Notes: a model not told the origin generated them from the letters alone. A DNA stretch of 64,000 nt from Oscillospiraceae bacterium (GCA_015067145.1 SVNA01000010.1:1-64000), one strand, 5' to 3'. Shown: positions 18,350 through 27,294, counted from the first letter of the stretch. Made by a program: numbers and translations.

Positions 18350-18847
18350 ATGGAAAAATTCAGAGTAGCAGTTATCACATCCAGCGATTCAGGCTATGCA
18401 GGTCATCGCGAGGACAAAAGCGGACCTGTTATAGTTGATTTTGTTACAAAAGCAGGTTTTGAGGTTGTGCACACAATTCTTCTTCCTGACGACAAGGTAA
18501 TGCTTGAAGTTGAAATGGCAAGAATCTGCGATGAAAATATCGCAGACCTTATCCTTACAACAGGCGGCACAGGTTTTTCACCAAGAGATGTTATGCCGGA
18601 AGCAACAAAAGCGATATCCCACAAGGATGTGCCTGGTATCCCTGAAGCTATGAGATATTTCAGCCTGCAGATTACAGGCAGAGCAATGCTCTCCCGTGCA
18701 GCAGCGGGCATCCGCGAAAAAACACTTATCGTAAATATGCCGGGCAGTCCAAAGGCAGTTACAGAATGTCTTGAATACATTCTGCCTCACCTTACACACG
18801 GACTGGAAATTCTCACAGAAAAAACAAGCAACTGTGCAAGAAAATAA
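18350..18847 (+). CDS. mogA: Molybdopterin adenylyltransferase (MogA/MoaB family)
   Basis: A 165-residue protein of the MogA/MoaB fold, which adenylates molybdopterin before metal insertion by MoeA. LTTGGTGFSPRDVMPEAT is the diagnostic pterin-binding loop, and NMPGSPKAVTECLEYILP is the C-terminal signature. It lies five bases after moaA and ends the pterin operon. Both MoeA copies upstream would use its product. Confidence 0.92.
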   Translation: MEKFRVAVITSSDSGYAGHREDKSGPVIVDFVTKAGFEVVHTILLPDDKVMLEVEMARICDENIADLILTTGGTGFSPRDVMPEATKAISHKDVPGIPEAMRYFSLQITGRAMLSRAAAGIREKTLIVNMPGSPKAVTECLEYILPHLTHGLEILTEKTSNCARK

Positions 18848-19037
18848 CAGAATGATTGCAGCTTTAAAAGATTAACTGTTGGTGTGTAATTTTACAGCAT
18901 AAACAACATTAACAATTTACAAGTTAACAATACAGAATGTTATTTAATTAAATTATTAACAATTCAAATTGCTTTACTTTATATTTATAAAATGGTAAAA
19001 TAATATAAATGTAAAAAACAACCGAGGTGTTCAACTT

Positions 19038-19619
19038 ATGGCGAGAATGAACAAGACAAAAGCGAAAATCACAAAGGTGGCATGGCAGCTTTTCCACGAA
19101 AAAGGCTACAGTGAAACCACCATTGACGACATAATCGCGGCATCAGGCACATCAAAGGGCAGCTTTTATCACTATTACAGCAGTAAAGATGAGCTTCTTT
19201 CTTCCTTGTCCGAACTTTTTGATGCTAAATACGAAGAGGTTATGCAGACGTTGGACCCTGAGATGAACAGCTTTGAAAAACTGCTCTATCTCTGCTATGC
19301 TGTTCACGATATGATAGAAAAAGAAATTCCAATCGGTCTTTTGTCCTCTCTTTATTCCTCTCAGGTTATCACAAAAGGGGACAAGCACCTGCAGAATCAG
19401 GACAGATACTATTATCAGATTATCACACAGATAATTGCAGAAGGTCAGCAGCGTGGACAGATAACAAAGGATATGTCTGTAAGAGAGGTTCAGCGACTGT
19501 ACACATTGGCTGAACGTGCAATAATCTATGATTACTGCATCTCCAACGGCAGTTATTATTCTCTTGGAGAATACACAAGAAAGATAATGCCAAGGCTGTT
19601 CGGCTCGGTAAAACTTTAA
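19038..19619 (+). CDS. TetR/AcrR family transcriptional regulator
   Basis: A 193-residue TetR protein. The helix-turn-helix at residues about 10-55 reads through TTIDDIIAASGTSKGSFYHYY, and the rest is an all-helical ligand domain with no recognised subfamily. The GAGGTG ribosome binding site lies ahead of ATG 19,038. It stands just upstream of a sodium:amino-acid symporter. A TTAGAC-N4-GTCTAA palindrome follows its terminator, and related half-sites precede hypE. I infer that it represses symporter and hypED expression; the effector is unknown. Confidence 0.88.
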   Translation: MARMNKTKAKITKVAWQLFHEKGYSETTIDDIIAASGTSKGSFYHYYSSKDELLSSLSELFDAKYEEVMQTLDPEMNSFEKLLYLCYAVHDMIEKEIPIGLLSSLYSSQVITKGDKHLQNQDRYYYQIITQIIAEGQQRGQITKDMSVREVQRLYTLAERAIIYDYCISNGSYYSLGEYTRKIMPRLFGSVKL

Positions 19620-19635
19620 CAAAATTAATAAAATA

Positions 19636-19669
19636 AAAAGCAGTGATTTAGAAAAATCACTGCTTTTTT
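19636..19669 (+). terminator. Terminator of the tetR gene
   Basis: AGCAGTGATTT pairs with AATCACTGCT, followed by a run of six T. Confidence 0.9.
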
Positions 19670-19730
19670 GTTGTATATATAAATGCATATAAACTGTTTT
19701 GTAGAATGATATCTGAAATAAATAAAGTTA

Positions 19731-19775
19731 TTGTGTGTTTGATTAAAATGAAATAAAGTTTAGACTATGGTCTAA
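19731..19775 (+). promoter_or_regulatory. Distal symporter promoter with TTAGAC-N4-GTCTAA operator
   Basis: TTGTGT (19,731-19,736) and TAAAGT (19,754-19,759) have a 17-base spacer. The perfect palindrome TTAGACTATGGTCTAA (19,760-19,775) follows without a gap, over the expected start site. The same layout, -10 box directly followed by TAGAC half-sites, occurs at the hypED promoter. Confidence 0.6.
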
Positions 19776-19967
19776 TTTATAAAAATACTAATTTACGATG
19801 AATACAATTGTATAAATATTCTTATTATACAATTTGTTAACTTGCTGCAGAAAAATATATTTTATATATCTCTTACCGATACAATGTTCTGATAAAAATG
19901 TACTTTTGTGCAAAATGACAAAAGAATTAAACATTTTTTAATAAGTTCACAATTTTTTAATAATTAA

Positions 19968-19996
19968 TTGACTTTTTGTTAGCAATTGAGTATAAT
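19968..19996 (+). promoter_or_regulatory. Proximal symporter promoter
   Basis: TTGACT (19,968-19,973), a 17-base spacer and TATAAT (19,991-19,996) give a near-consensus promoter about 140 bases before the symporter start. Confidence 0.8.
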
Positions 19997-20014
19997 TAAC
20001 CTGTATTTAATAGT

Positions 20015-20109
20015 GGTTTTGTGTGTAATTTTATGCAAAACCCTCGAAAAATATAATAGCCGCTGGTCCCGTCGGCCGTTGCATGATACGCGCAGTGCAA
20101 TTATGCGGC
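20015..20109 (+). ncRNA. Structured 5' leader of the symporter gene, function unknown
   Basis: Between the proximal promoter and the AAAAGGAG site lie a hairpin GGTTTTG/CAAAACC (20,015-20,021 with 20,036-20,042) and a possible three-way junction. The junction is closed by GCCGC/GCGGC (20,059-20,063 with 20,105-20,109) and encloses stems GGTC/GGCC (20,065-20,077) and TTGCA/TGCAA (20,079-20,100). It does not match the glycine riboswitch or any other class I know. Its place before an amino-acid symporter suggests a regulatory RNA. Confidence 0.45.
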
Positions 20110-20138
20110 AAAAAATCTTTAAAAGGAGAAAAATTATT

Positions 20139-21611
20139 ATGACTTCATTAATCGGAACATTAAATGGTTTCTTCTGGGGTCCTGCAATGCTCATCCTCAT
20201 CGGTGGCGCAGGTATTTTCTTTACTCTTTACCTCAAAGCATTCCAGTTCAGACGCTTTGGCGATATGTGGAAACGTATCCTTGACAAAGGCGATTCCGAC
20301 TCCGGCGTTTCTGCATTTGCATCCTTCTGTACAACAATGGCTATGCGTGTTGGTACAGGTAACGTTGCTGGTGTTGCTGTTGCTGTATACGCAGGCGGCC
20401 CTGGTGCTCTCTTCTGGATGGTACTTATCGGTATCACAAACTCCGCAGTTAACTTTGTAGAATGTGTACAGGGTTCCCTCTACAAAATCAAAGTTGACGG
20501 CGAATACCGTGGTGGTCCTTACTACGTTGCAGAACGTGGTCTTGGCTGGGGCCCATACGGCGCATTCATCGCTGTTATCTCCCTCCTCGGTATCGGCTTG
20601 TTCATGCCTTCCGCAGCTACAAACACAGTTTGTGTAACATTTGCACAGGCAACAGGCGCTCCACAGGTTGTATTCGCAGCTATCATGGCAATTATCATGT
20701 TCGTAACAATCCTCGGCGGTATCAAACGTATCTCCGCAGCTGCTTCTGCAATCGTTCCATTCATGGTTGCTGTATACCTCATCGTTTTCGTTATCGTTGT
20801 TATCATGAACATCGGCGAAACAGGCCGCGTATTCGGCGACATCTTCCGTTGTGCATTCTCTGCTGACGCTCTTCTCTCCGGTGGTATCGGTGTTGCTATC
20901 CAGCAGGGTGTTAAACGTGGTACATTCTCATCTGCATCCGGTATGGGTGAAGCTACACCTACAGCTGCTGCAGCTGAAACAACACACCCAGTTAAAGTTG
21001 GTCTTGCTAACGCTGCTGGCGTATGGCTCGATACAGTTATCGTATGTACAGCTTCCGGTCTCATGATCCTCTACTCCGACTGCTACAACACAGCATTTGG
21101 TTACGTAGGTTCCGGTCACCCAGGCCTTGCTGAACTCTCCGGCGGTTCCGCAGTTATGGTTCAGTACGCAGCAACAACAGTTATGGGCGGTTTTGCTGAA
21201 ATCTTCATCGCATTCATGCTCTTCCTGTTCTCCTTCACATGCTTGATCTCCTACTACTACGAAGCAGAAACAGCATCTACATACCTCTTCCAGAAAGATA
21301 ACCAGGCAGGCGCTCGTAAAGCAGTTACTTGGTTCCTCAGAATTGCAATGCCAATTCTCATTTTCTACTACGGTATCATCGGTGCTTCCCTTGCTTGGGA
21401 CCTCGCAGACTTGGCTCTCGGCTCCATCACATTCTTCAACATGCTCGTTGTAATCCTTCTTATCAAACCAGTTGGTGCAATGCTTAAAGACTACGAAGAA
21501 CAGATGAAAGCTGGCAAAGACCCAGTTTACGATCCAGACAAACTCAGCTTCAAAGGTGTTGACGTTGAAATGTGGAAAGAAATCAATGCAAAACAGCTTG
21601 CTGCTAAATAA
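20139..21611 (+). CDS. Sodium:amino-acid symporter, AGCS (alanine/glycine) family
   Basis: A 490-residue integral membrane carrier with about ten or eleven helices that takes up a small amino acid with sodium. The AGCS hallmarks are the N-terminal FFWGPAMLILIGGAGIFFTL segment, VGTGNVAGVAVAVYAGGPGALFWM and the GGIGVAIQQGVKRGTFSSASGMGEAT block. The start at 20,139 has AAAAGGAG nine bases upstream. Codon use is strongly biased, which suggests high expression. Proximity to the TetR gene and the operator shared with hypED make proline or hydroxyproline uptake conceivable, but the family usually carries alanine or glycine. Confidence 0.92.
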   Translation: MTSLIGTLNGFFWGPAMLILIGGAGIFFTLYLKAFQFRRFGDMWKRILDKGDSDSGVSAFASFCTTMAMRVGTGNVAGVAVAVYAGGPGALFWMVLIGITNSAVNFVECVQGSLYKIKVDGEYRGGPYYVAERGLGWGPYGAFIAVISLLGIGLFMPSAATNTVCVTFAQATGAPQVVFAAIMAIIMFVTILGGIKRISAAASAIVPFMVAVYLIVFVIVVIMNIGETGRVFGDIFRCAFSADALLSGGIGVAIQQGVKRGTFSSASGMGEATPTAAAAETTHPVKVGLANAAGVWLDTVIVCTASGLMILYSDCYNTAFGYVGSGHPGLAELSGGSAVMVQYAATTVMGGFAEIFIAFMLFLFSFTCLISYYYEAETASTYLFQKDNQAGARKAVTWFLRIAMPILIFYYGIIGASLAWDLADLALGSITFFNMLVVILLIKPVGAMLKDYEEQMKAGKDPVYDPDKLSFKGVDVEMWKEINAKQLAAK

Positions 21612-21672
21612 TTTTTAACAGCATTAAGTTTTAATTTGATTAAAAGCGCGTAACAGATATAGATATCTGATA

Positions 21673-21707
21673 AAAAATCCCCTTGGATATTTCCAAGGGG
21701 ATTTTTA
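21673..21707 (+). terminator. Terminator of the symporter gene
   Basis: AAATCCCCTTGGA pairs with TCCAAGGGGATTT, ending in T5. Confidence 0.92.
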
Positions 21708-21842
21708 TGTATAAGAGTATTTTGTTGTTTATGAAGATGTTGCTGGATATTATACATATGTTTTTTATCTTATTAAAATTTGCTTCTGCAATTATTGACA
21801 AAGATAAGTAAACATAGTATAATGTTTAAGCTGATTTCATAA

Positions 21843-21930
21843 GCCGCTGTGGTGGAATAGGCAGACACAAGGGACTTAAAATCCCTCGTCCTTTAAAGAC
21901 GTACCGGTTCAAGTCCGGTCAGCGGCACCA
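21843..21930 (+). tRNA. tRNA-Leu (anticodon TAA)
   Basis: The acceptor GCCGCTG pairs with CAGCGGC (21,920-21,926), and CCA is encoded at 21,928-21,930. The anticodon stem AGGGA/TCCCT encloses CTTAAAA, giving TAA. The long variable arm typical of leucine tRNA is present, as is the T loop GGTTCAAGTCC. The total is 88 bases. Confidence 0.96.
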
Positions 21931-21963
21931 AAAGGTCTCGACCAATACGGTTGGGACTTTTTA
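21931..21963 (+). terminator. Terminator of tRNA-Leu
   Basis: GGTCTCGACC and GGTTGGGACT pair around AATAC, followed by TTTTTATTTTT. Confidence 0.75.
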
Positions 21964-22015
21964 TTTTTCTGCAAGACCTTTTTTCATAGAAGGATTATCC
22001 CCCTGCATGACGAAC

Positions 22016-22134
22016 TTTATCACAGACAAAGCTGTGATAAAATTTCTGTCACCCCCTTAGATTAAAGCGGCACATGGCATACGCCGTGTCTGCTGTAAAT
22101 TTAAGGTTTTGGGTTATAACTAACGGCACCAAAA
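22016..22134 (+). other. Intergenic stretch with a decayed tRNA 3' end copy
   Basis: This region has no gene. A perfect inverted repeat TTTATCACAG/CTGTGATAAA with a six-base loop lies at 22,016-22,041. At 22,124-22,134 the sequence CGGCACCAAAA repeats the exact end of the tRNA-Leu plus flank (21,923-21,933). It is again followed by a terminator hairpin. It may be the trace of a lost second tRNA or of an excised element that used the tRNA end as attachment site. Confidence 0.4.
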
Positions 22135-22164
22135 TATCCCGTCCAAATGGATGGGGTATTTTAT
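22130..22164 (+). terminator. Second terminator hairpin downstream of tRNA-Leu
   Basis: AAAATATCCCGTCC pairs with GGATGGGGTATTTT around AAAT. It repeats the arrangement that follows the real tRNA. Confidence 0.75.
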
Positions 22165-22242
22165 TGCTTTGTTCCTCTTTTACCGTTTTGTTATGCGGAA
22201 GGGGCTTCACCTTATATTATATTTACCAACCAAAAACAAAAA

Positions 22243-22273
22243 TCCCGATGAAGTATACATTCCATCGGGATAA
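22243..22273 (-). terminator. Terminator of the UPF0126 gene
   Basis: ATCCCGATG pairs with CATCGGGAT. It lies just beyond the minus-strand stop, and the T run is read on that strand. Confidence 0.8.
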
Positions 22274-22280
22274 ATTTATT

Positions 22281-22928
22281 TTATATCTGCTGTTTCTTTT
22301 CAACAACAGGCAGATTGATATGTTTGATGATTGTCCACATTCTCAGGCCGAAGATAATCACAAGAGCGATTATAGTTGTCACCACAGCTGGAATTGCTGT
22401 CTGCAGTGTAAAATAGTAAAATACGCTGCCTATCATAGAAGCTGTTGCATAAACTTCTTTTGTAAGGATAACGGGTTTTACATTAACCATAACATCTCTC
22501 AGCAAACCGCCGCCAACCGCTGTCAGCACGCCCATGGCACAGATGAGGAATGCACCGGTGTATCCAAGCTGCATGGCAAGATCCATACCTACAATGGTAA
22601 AGATTGCAAGACCGATTGCATCAAGAATGCTGATCATATCAAGGATGCGGTCCTTGTATCTGGACTGAATGAATTTATTGTAAATTGTTACAGTGAGAAA
22701 ACCTGTCACCACTGCCATTGTTACATAAACAGGGTTGCGGAACATCATTGGCGGTGTATTGCCAAGTATGATATCCCTTGTCATACCGCCGCCGCAGGCA
22801 GTCATGACAGCCATACACTCGATACCGAAAAGGTCAAGGTCATTATCTATAGCTACAAGTGCTCCTGCAAAAGCAAAGGCGATTGTGCCGATTACTTCAA
22901 GAAAGAAAGTCAAAATTGTTTCCTCCAT
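22281..22928 (-). CDS. UPF0126/TRIC-like membrane protein
   Basis: A 215-residue protein with about seven hydrophobic helices in two repeats, each with a glycine-rich signature: ACGGGMTRDIILGNTPP and AVGGGLLRDVMVN. These are the hallmark of the UPF0126 (YicG) family, related to trimeric intracellular cation channels; several members were linked to glycine or cation movement. Upstream of the ATG only a weak ribosome binding site is seen, so the start is a little uncertain. It is a single gene between tRNA-Leu and the nucleoside hydrolases. Confidence 0.88.
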   Translation of the reverse strand: MEETILTFFLEVIGTIAFAFAGALVAIDNDLDLFGIECMAVMTACGGGMTRDIILGNTPPMMFRNPVYVTMAVVTGFLTVTIYNKFIQSRYKDRILDMISILDAIGLAIFTIVGMDLAMQLGYTGAFLICAMGVLTAVGGGLLRDVMVNVKPVILTKEVYATASMIGSVFYYFTLQTAIPAVVTTIIALVIIFGLRMWTIIKHINLPVVEKKQQI

Positions 22929-23058
22929 ATATATTAAAGGTGCTTTAACAGCATAGCACTTTGCTGTAGTTTAGTCAATGGATTGGCAATATTATATTTA
23001 TTTTTTTTGCAGAATATGGTAAAGTATTCTCTAGAATCAATTTGTTTTCGGAGGCTTT

Positions 23059-24003
23059 ATGGATATAAAGAAAATTCCTGTTATTATGGATGTTGATACC
23101 GGTATTGATGATGCTGTTGCTATTATGCTTGCAATGTCATCAGATAAAATAGACCTGAAAGGCATAACTGTTGTTGCAGGTAATCAGACACTGGAAAAAA
23201 CACTGCACAACACCTTGTCTGTTGTTGAATATTTTGGCAGAAGCGATATCCCTGTTGCTGCAGGTGCGGACAGACCACTGGTAAAAGAACTGTATGTAGA
23301 CCCTGCAACTCACGGTGAAAGCGGTCTGGGCACGGCAAAACTGCCGCAGCCTACAATAAAGCCTCATGCACTTGATGCGGTAAGCTTTCTCAGGGAAACT
23401 CTGGAAAAATCCGAGGATAAGATAACCCTTGTTCCGGTTGCACCGCTCACCAATATAGCTCTGCTTCTTACCTGTTATCCCCATGTAAAAGAAAAGATAG
23501 AAAAAATAGTTATGATGGGCGGCGGTGCATTTGAGGGCAATATGAACGCTGTAAGTGAGTTCAATATGTTTGTAGACCCGGAAGCCGCACAGATTGTCTT
23601 TGACAGCGGTGTGGATATTGTTATGTGCGGGCTTGATGTGACTATGAAAAGCTACACAACAATGGAGGATATACTTGCCCTCAAGGCTACAGATACAAAA
23701 GCAGGGGATTTCTGTGCCGAGGCATTTGGCGTGTATTATGACCGCTATGTAAGCAACAGCAGACTTCCCGGATGTGCAGTTCACGATGCTGTTACAATCA
23801 CATATCTTTTGCATCCGGAATGGATAAAAACAGAGAAAGCCAATGTAAAGATGGATATTGACGGAGCGGAAACCTATGGTCAGACTGTGTGTGATTTCCG
23901 CCCTGACCGTGATAAAACCAATGACAATGCACTGGTTTGCCTTGATATAGACAGAGAAAAATTTGTAAATCTGCTTATAAAAGCCTGTGAATACTATAAA
24001 TAG
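23059..24003 (+). CDS. Nucleoside hydrolase (IUNH family), intact copy
   Basis: A 314-residue ribonucleoside hydrolase that releases a base from a nucleoside. The calcium and ribose-binding aspartates are in DVDTGIDDAVAI (D11, D13, D17, D18). The base-side segment FNMFVDPEAA and the catalytic H242-D243 pair in GCAVHDAVT are all present. GGAGG lies eight bases before ATG. It is the first gene of a three-gene run with a second IUNH paralogue and a HAD phosphatase, consistent with nucleoside salvage. Base preference cannot be read. Confidence 0.94.
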   Translation: MDIKKIPVIMDVDTGIDDAVAIMLAMSSDKIDLKGITVVAGNQTLEKTLHNTLSVVEYFGRSDIPVAAGADRPLVKELYVDPATHGESGLGTAKLPQPTIKPHALDAVSFLRETLEKSEDKITLVPVAPLTNIALLLTCYPHVKEKIEKIVMMGGGAFEGNMNAVSEFNMFVDPEAAQIVFDSGVDIVMCGLDVTMKSYTTMEDILALKATDTKAGDFCAEAFGVYYDRYVSNSRLPGCAVHDAVTITYLLHPEWIKTEKANVKMDIDGAETYGQTVCDFRPDRDKTNDNALVCLDIDREKFVNLLIKACEYYK

Positions 24004-24014
24004 AGGAGTTATAT

Positions 24015-24887
24015 ATGAATAAAATACCTTTGATTATAGATACCGATTTTACAAAAGATGATGTGCTTGCCATAAAGATGCTGGCAGACAGCGATAAATA
24101 TGATATAAAGGCTATAACCTGTTATGGTGAATGGTTTGTGGAAACAGTGCAGCTGAGAAACAGCATGGGGCTGGACTGTCCTGTGTGCTGGGGTGCAATG
24201 AAACCGCTTTTCCGCCCGGAACTCAGTGAAAATATATACGGCAACACAGAACCTGATACAGCTGAAAAAGTGAGAATAGAAGAAAAAGACGAGCAGTATC
24301 CATGGGATACAATATATAATCAGGCAGCAGAAGCTGACGGTCAGCTTGAAATTGTAACACTTGGGCCTGTAACAAATATAGCCTTGACTATCCTCAGATA
24401 TCCGCAGATAAAACAAAAGATAAAAAAGATTTTCTGCTTTGCAGGTACAGGTTATGCTGGCAATGTCGCACCATACAGCGAATACAATGCCTATGCTGAC
24501 CCGGATGCCCTTAATATACTCTTTGAGAGCGGCATCGACGTTATTATGTGCGGACTTGATGCAGTGGATGAATGTGTACTAACAAGTGAAGAAGCAGAAG
24601 AAATCAGAAAAGAAAACCCGCAGATTGAAAGTTTTCTGGAATATATTCTCTGTGAGAAAGAGAAAAAAGTTTCCGCTTCTTCTGTTGCGGCAGTATGCTG
24701 TTATATGAATCAGGAACAGGTTCCGATAAAAGAGTTCTACGTTGCCGTTGAAACCAAAAGCCGTATGACAATGGGGCAGACTGTGGTAGACAGACTTGGA
24801 AAATATAAAAAAGCACCAAATATAAAGGTGGTTGTGGCATCAAATAAAAAGCTGTTTACTGAAAGCCTTAAAAACATCACAATATAA
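24015..24887 (+). CDS. Nucleoside hydrolase-like paralogue, catalytic His-Asp absent
   Basis: A 290-residue IUNH homologue 11 bases after the first copy. The N-terminal aspartate cluster is kept as DTDFTKDD (D9, D11, D15, D16), and YNAYADPDALNILFESGIDVIMCGLDA matches the family. Where the intact copy has HDA, this protein reads VSASSVAAV, so the general acid and one calcium ligand seem lost. It may have a changed substrate or act as a regulatory partner. The reading frame is intact, so it is not a pseudogene. Confidence 0.85.
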   Translation: MNKIPLIIDTDFTKDDVLAIKMLADSDKYDIKAITCYGEWFVETVQLRNSMGLDCPVCWGAMKPLFRPELSENIYGNTEPDTAEKVRIEEKDEQYPWDTIYNQAAEADGQLEIVTLGPVTNIALTILRYPQIKQKIKKIFCFAGTGYAGNVAPYSEYNAYADPDALNILFESGIDVIMCGLDAVDECVLTSEEAEEIRKENPQIESFLEYILCEKEKKVSASSVAAVCCYMNQEQVPIKEFYVAVETKSRMTMGQTVVDRLGKYKKAPNIKVVVASNKKLFTESLKNITI

Positions 24888-24936
24888 ACGCGAAGACCCT
24901 GTAAAAAATATTACAAAAAAGGGAGAAATATTATAT

Positions 24937-25647
24937 ATGTCATTCAAAACAATTATGTTCGATCTGGACGGCACACTGCTGCCAATGGACCAGGATGTAT
25001 TTATAAAAGCATATTTCACAGGACTTGCAGTAAAGCTGGCACCATATGACTACGAGCCGAAGAAGCTTATGGAAACAATCTATAAGGGTGTATATGCAAT
25101 GCAGGTGAATGACGGCAGCTGCAACAACGAAGGTGCATTCTGGAAGCTGTTCACATCCGTTTACGGTGAAAATGCAAGAGAACACGAACCAATCTTCCGC
25201 GATTTTTACGAAAATGAATTCCAGCAGGTTGCAAAGGTGTGTGGATTTAATCCGAAAGCACGCGAAATAATCGATCTTTGCAAAGCAAAAGGTCTGCGTG
25301 TTGTGCTTGCAACAAATCCTCTGTTCCCGTCTGTTGCTACTGAAAGCCGTATGAGATGGGCTGGATTGGATAAATCTGATTTTGAATACTTTACAGTGTA
25401 CGAAAACAGCAGCTACTGCAAGCCTAATCCAAAATACTACCATGAAATTCTCGAAAAAATCGGTGCTGACCCAAAAGACTGTGCCATGGTGGGCAACGAT
25501 GTAACAGAAGATATGGTTACAAAAGAGCTGGGAATGCAGGTATTCCTGCTGACAGATGATCTTATCAACAAAAACAGTGAGGATATCTCTGTATATCCAA
25601 ACGGCAGCTTTGAAGAACTTAAAAACTGGATTGAAGAAAATGCATAG
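24937..25647 (+). CDS. HAD-superfamily hydrolase
   Basis: A 236-residue phosphatase-like enzyme. HAD motif I is FDLDGTLLP (residues 8-16, nucleophile Asp), motif II is VLATNP, motif III the Lys in CKPNP, and motif IV VGNDVTED. The start at 24,937 is preceded by GGGAGAAA. The cap domain between motifs I and II is helical. The neighbouring nucleoside hydrolases suggest a nucleotide or sugar-phosphate substrate, but this is only context. Confidence 0.88.
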   Translation: MSFKTIMFDLDGTLLPMDQDVFIKAYFTGLAVKLAPYDYEPKKLMETIYKGVYAMQVNDGSCNNEGAFWKLFTSVYGENAREHEPIFRDFYENEFQQVAKVCGFNPKAREIIDLCKAKGLRVVLATNPLFPSVATESRMRWAGLDKSDFEYFTVYENSSYCKPNPKYYHEILEKIGADPKDCAMVGNDVTEDMVTKELGMQVFLLTDDLINKNSEDISVYPNGSFEELKNWIEENA

Positions 25648-25648
25648 G

Positions 25649-25687
25649 AAAAAGGCTGATGAACTTTTGTGTTCATCAGCCTTTTAT
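25649..25687. terminator. Shared bidirectional terminator
   Basis: AAAGGCTGATGAAC pairs with GTTCATCAGCCTTT. It lies between convergent genes and has A and T runs on both sides. Confidence 0.9.
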
Positions 25688-25754
25688 AATATAAGACCAC
25701 CCATGAGGAGGTTTTTAGTTCACTTTACGGCTGTGATTGGCAGCAGTGATTTGT

Positions 25755-26264
25755 TTAATCCTTTTTTCCGCGTCTCACAAAACGGATTTTACATATATCA
25801 GCACCATAGGCAATAGTGCAGGGCAGATCCAGTTCGCAGCCAAAGCTTTCGGCAATACCGCGGTCACCGCACATTGCATGGTCACACAGCATCTGTATCT
25901 CTTCGTCGCTGCAGCCCTGTTTCTGCCATGCCTTTACAAGCGGACAGTAATGAAAATCTATATCAAGATTGTCATCTGTACAGCGTTTGATATCCATCTC
26001 AAACACCCACTGTGCAGCCTTGGAGAAAAGTGTTTTTTTCAGCCCTTTAAGGCTGTCACCGCCACCGGATTTTGCACGAAGGTTTGCACCCTGATACAAA
26101 CCGCAGCGTTTTATGGCTGCAGGGGCGTATTCTTCAGGAGACAGTCCTTTTTTCTTTGCTTCATCACAAAGCAGATACATCCACAGTGCACGGTGCTCCA
26201 GCTGTTCGCGGATGGCAACTATGAGAGGGTTTTTGATTTTGGCTTCGTTTTTGATGTTACTCAT
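25755..26264 (-). CDS. L-2-amino-thiazoline-4-carboxylate hydrolase family protein
   Basis: A 169-residue protein. The segment DFHYCPLVKAWQKQGCSDEEI and the following CDHAMCGDRGIAESF match my memory of the ATC hydrolase family (opens a thiazoline ring to give a cysteine precursor in pseudomonads). In Clostridia many members have no tested substrate, so the call is family-level only. GGAGG lies before the ATG. It is a single gene, convergent with the HAD gene. Confidence 0.65.
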   Translation of the reverse strand: MSNIKNEAKIKNPLIVAIREQLEHRALWMYLLCDEAKKKGLSPEEYAPAAIKRCGLYQGANLRAKSGGGDSLKGLKKTLFSKAAQWVFEMDIKRCTDDNLDIDFHYCPLVKAWQKQGCSDEEIQMLCDHAMCGDRGIAESFGCELDLPCTIAYGADICKIRFVRRGKKD

Positions 26265-26376
26265 AAAATAATACCTCCGTAAGAATAGTACAATTCTATT
26301 TTGACATACATAAGAAGGTTTGTAAAGAAAAGATTGAGTTCAATGTTTTGCGGCGGAATTAAAAACAACAAATAAA

Positions 26377-26403
26377 AAATCCCCTCCGCAAAGAAGGGGA
26401 TTT
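26377..26403 (-). terminator. Terminator of purC
   Basis: AAATCCCCT and AGGGGATTT form the stem, read on the minus strand with a T run following. Confidence 0.85.
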
Positions 26404-26424
26404 AGATGTAATTTTAAGTACAAA

Positions 26425-27108
26425 TTATCTGTTGAGGATAAGTTTTGTAAGTTCAACTGGGTCGATTTTTTCGCTGCCGCGGAATACACGCATGTTGCCG
26501 GAAGCGATTTCGTCGATGAGGATAACTTCGCCGTTGTTGTAACCAAATTCAAATTTGATATCCCAGAGGTCAAGACCGATGGATTTAAGGTCGTCAGCAA
26601 CAACTTTTGTGATTTTAAGTGTCTGTTCTTTCATGCTGTCGAACATTTCCTGTGTCATAACGCCAAGAGCAGCAAGACCTTCGCTTGTTACAAGTGGGTC
26701 ACCTTTTGCGTCGTTTTTGAATGTACATTCAACATAGCCGCCTTCAAGAGGAGTGCCGTCTGCGATGTATTCGCCGTATCTGCGGATAAAGCTGCCTGTT
26801 GCAACCAAACGGCAGATGATTTCAAGACCCTGGCCGAATACTTTAGCTGGGAGAACTTCCATTTCAGCTGCTTCAACGTTAGCATCTACATAATGTGTTT
26901 TGATGCCAGCTTCTTTAAGAAGGTTGAAATAGTAAACAGATGTTTCGAGGTTAGCTTTGCCGATACCTTCGATTGTGAGACCTACAGCGTTTTCGCCTGG
27001 ATCAAACACGCCGTCTTTACCTGTGCAGTCATCTTTGAATTTAAGCAATACGTTGCCGTTTTCAAGACTGTAAACGTCTTTTGTTTTACCTTCGTAAATT
27101 TTTTTCAT
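26425..27108 (-). CDS. purC: Phosphoribosylaminoimidazole-succinocarboxamide synthase
   Basis: A 227-residue SAICAR synthetase of purine synthesis. It starts with the ATP-grasp-like [12 protein letters not shown] loop and continues with [39 protein letters not shown] and the C-terminal [13 protein letters not shown] with the metal-binding Asp and Glu. GAGGAG precedes the ATG. It stands alone rather than in a pur operon. Confidence 0.96.
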   Translation of the reverse strand: MKKIYEGKTKDVYSLENGNVLLKFKDDCTGKDGVFDPGENAVGLTIEGIGKANLETSVYYFNLLKEAGIKTHYVDANVEAAEMEVLPAKVFGQGLEIICRLVATGSFIRRYGEYIADGTPLEGGYVECTFKNDAKGDPLVTSEGLAALGVMTQEMFDSMKEQTLKITKVVADDLKSIGLDLWDIKFEFGYNNGEVILIDEIASGNMRVFRGSEKIDPVELTKLILNR

Positions 27109-27269
27109 AAAACAATCTCCTCTTTAAATTTGTATTTAATTTAAAATATAAGCAGAATACAGGAATCTGTTTTTCAACAAATTTCCCTTTTTATAGTATA
27201 GCACTTTGAGTGGAAAAATCAATATTTTAGCTGAAATTTTTGTTTTTAAAATCTGTGTAAATTGAAAAA

Positions 27270-27294
27270 GGGATATTCCGTACAGAAATATCCC
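27270..27294 (-). terminator. Terminator downstream of the first lipoprotein
   Basis: GGGATATT and AATATCCC pair; on the minus strand the stem ends in TTTTTC. Confidence 0.8.
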
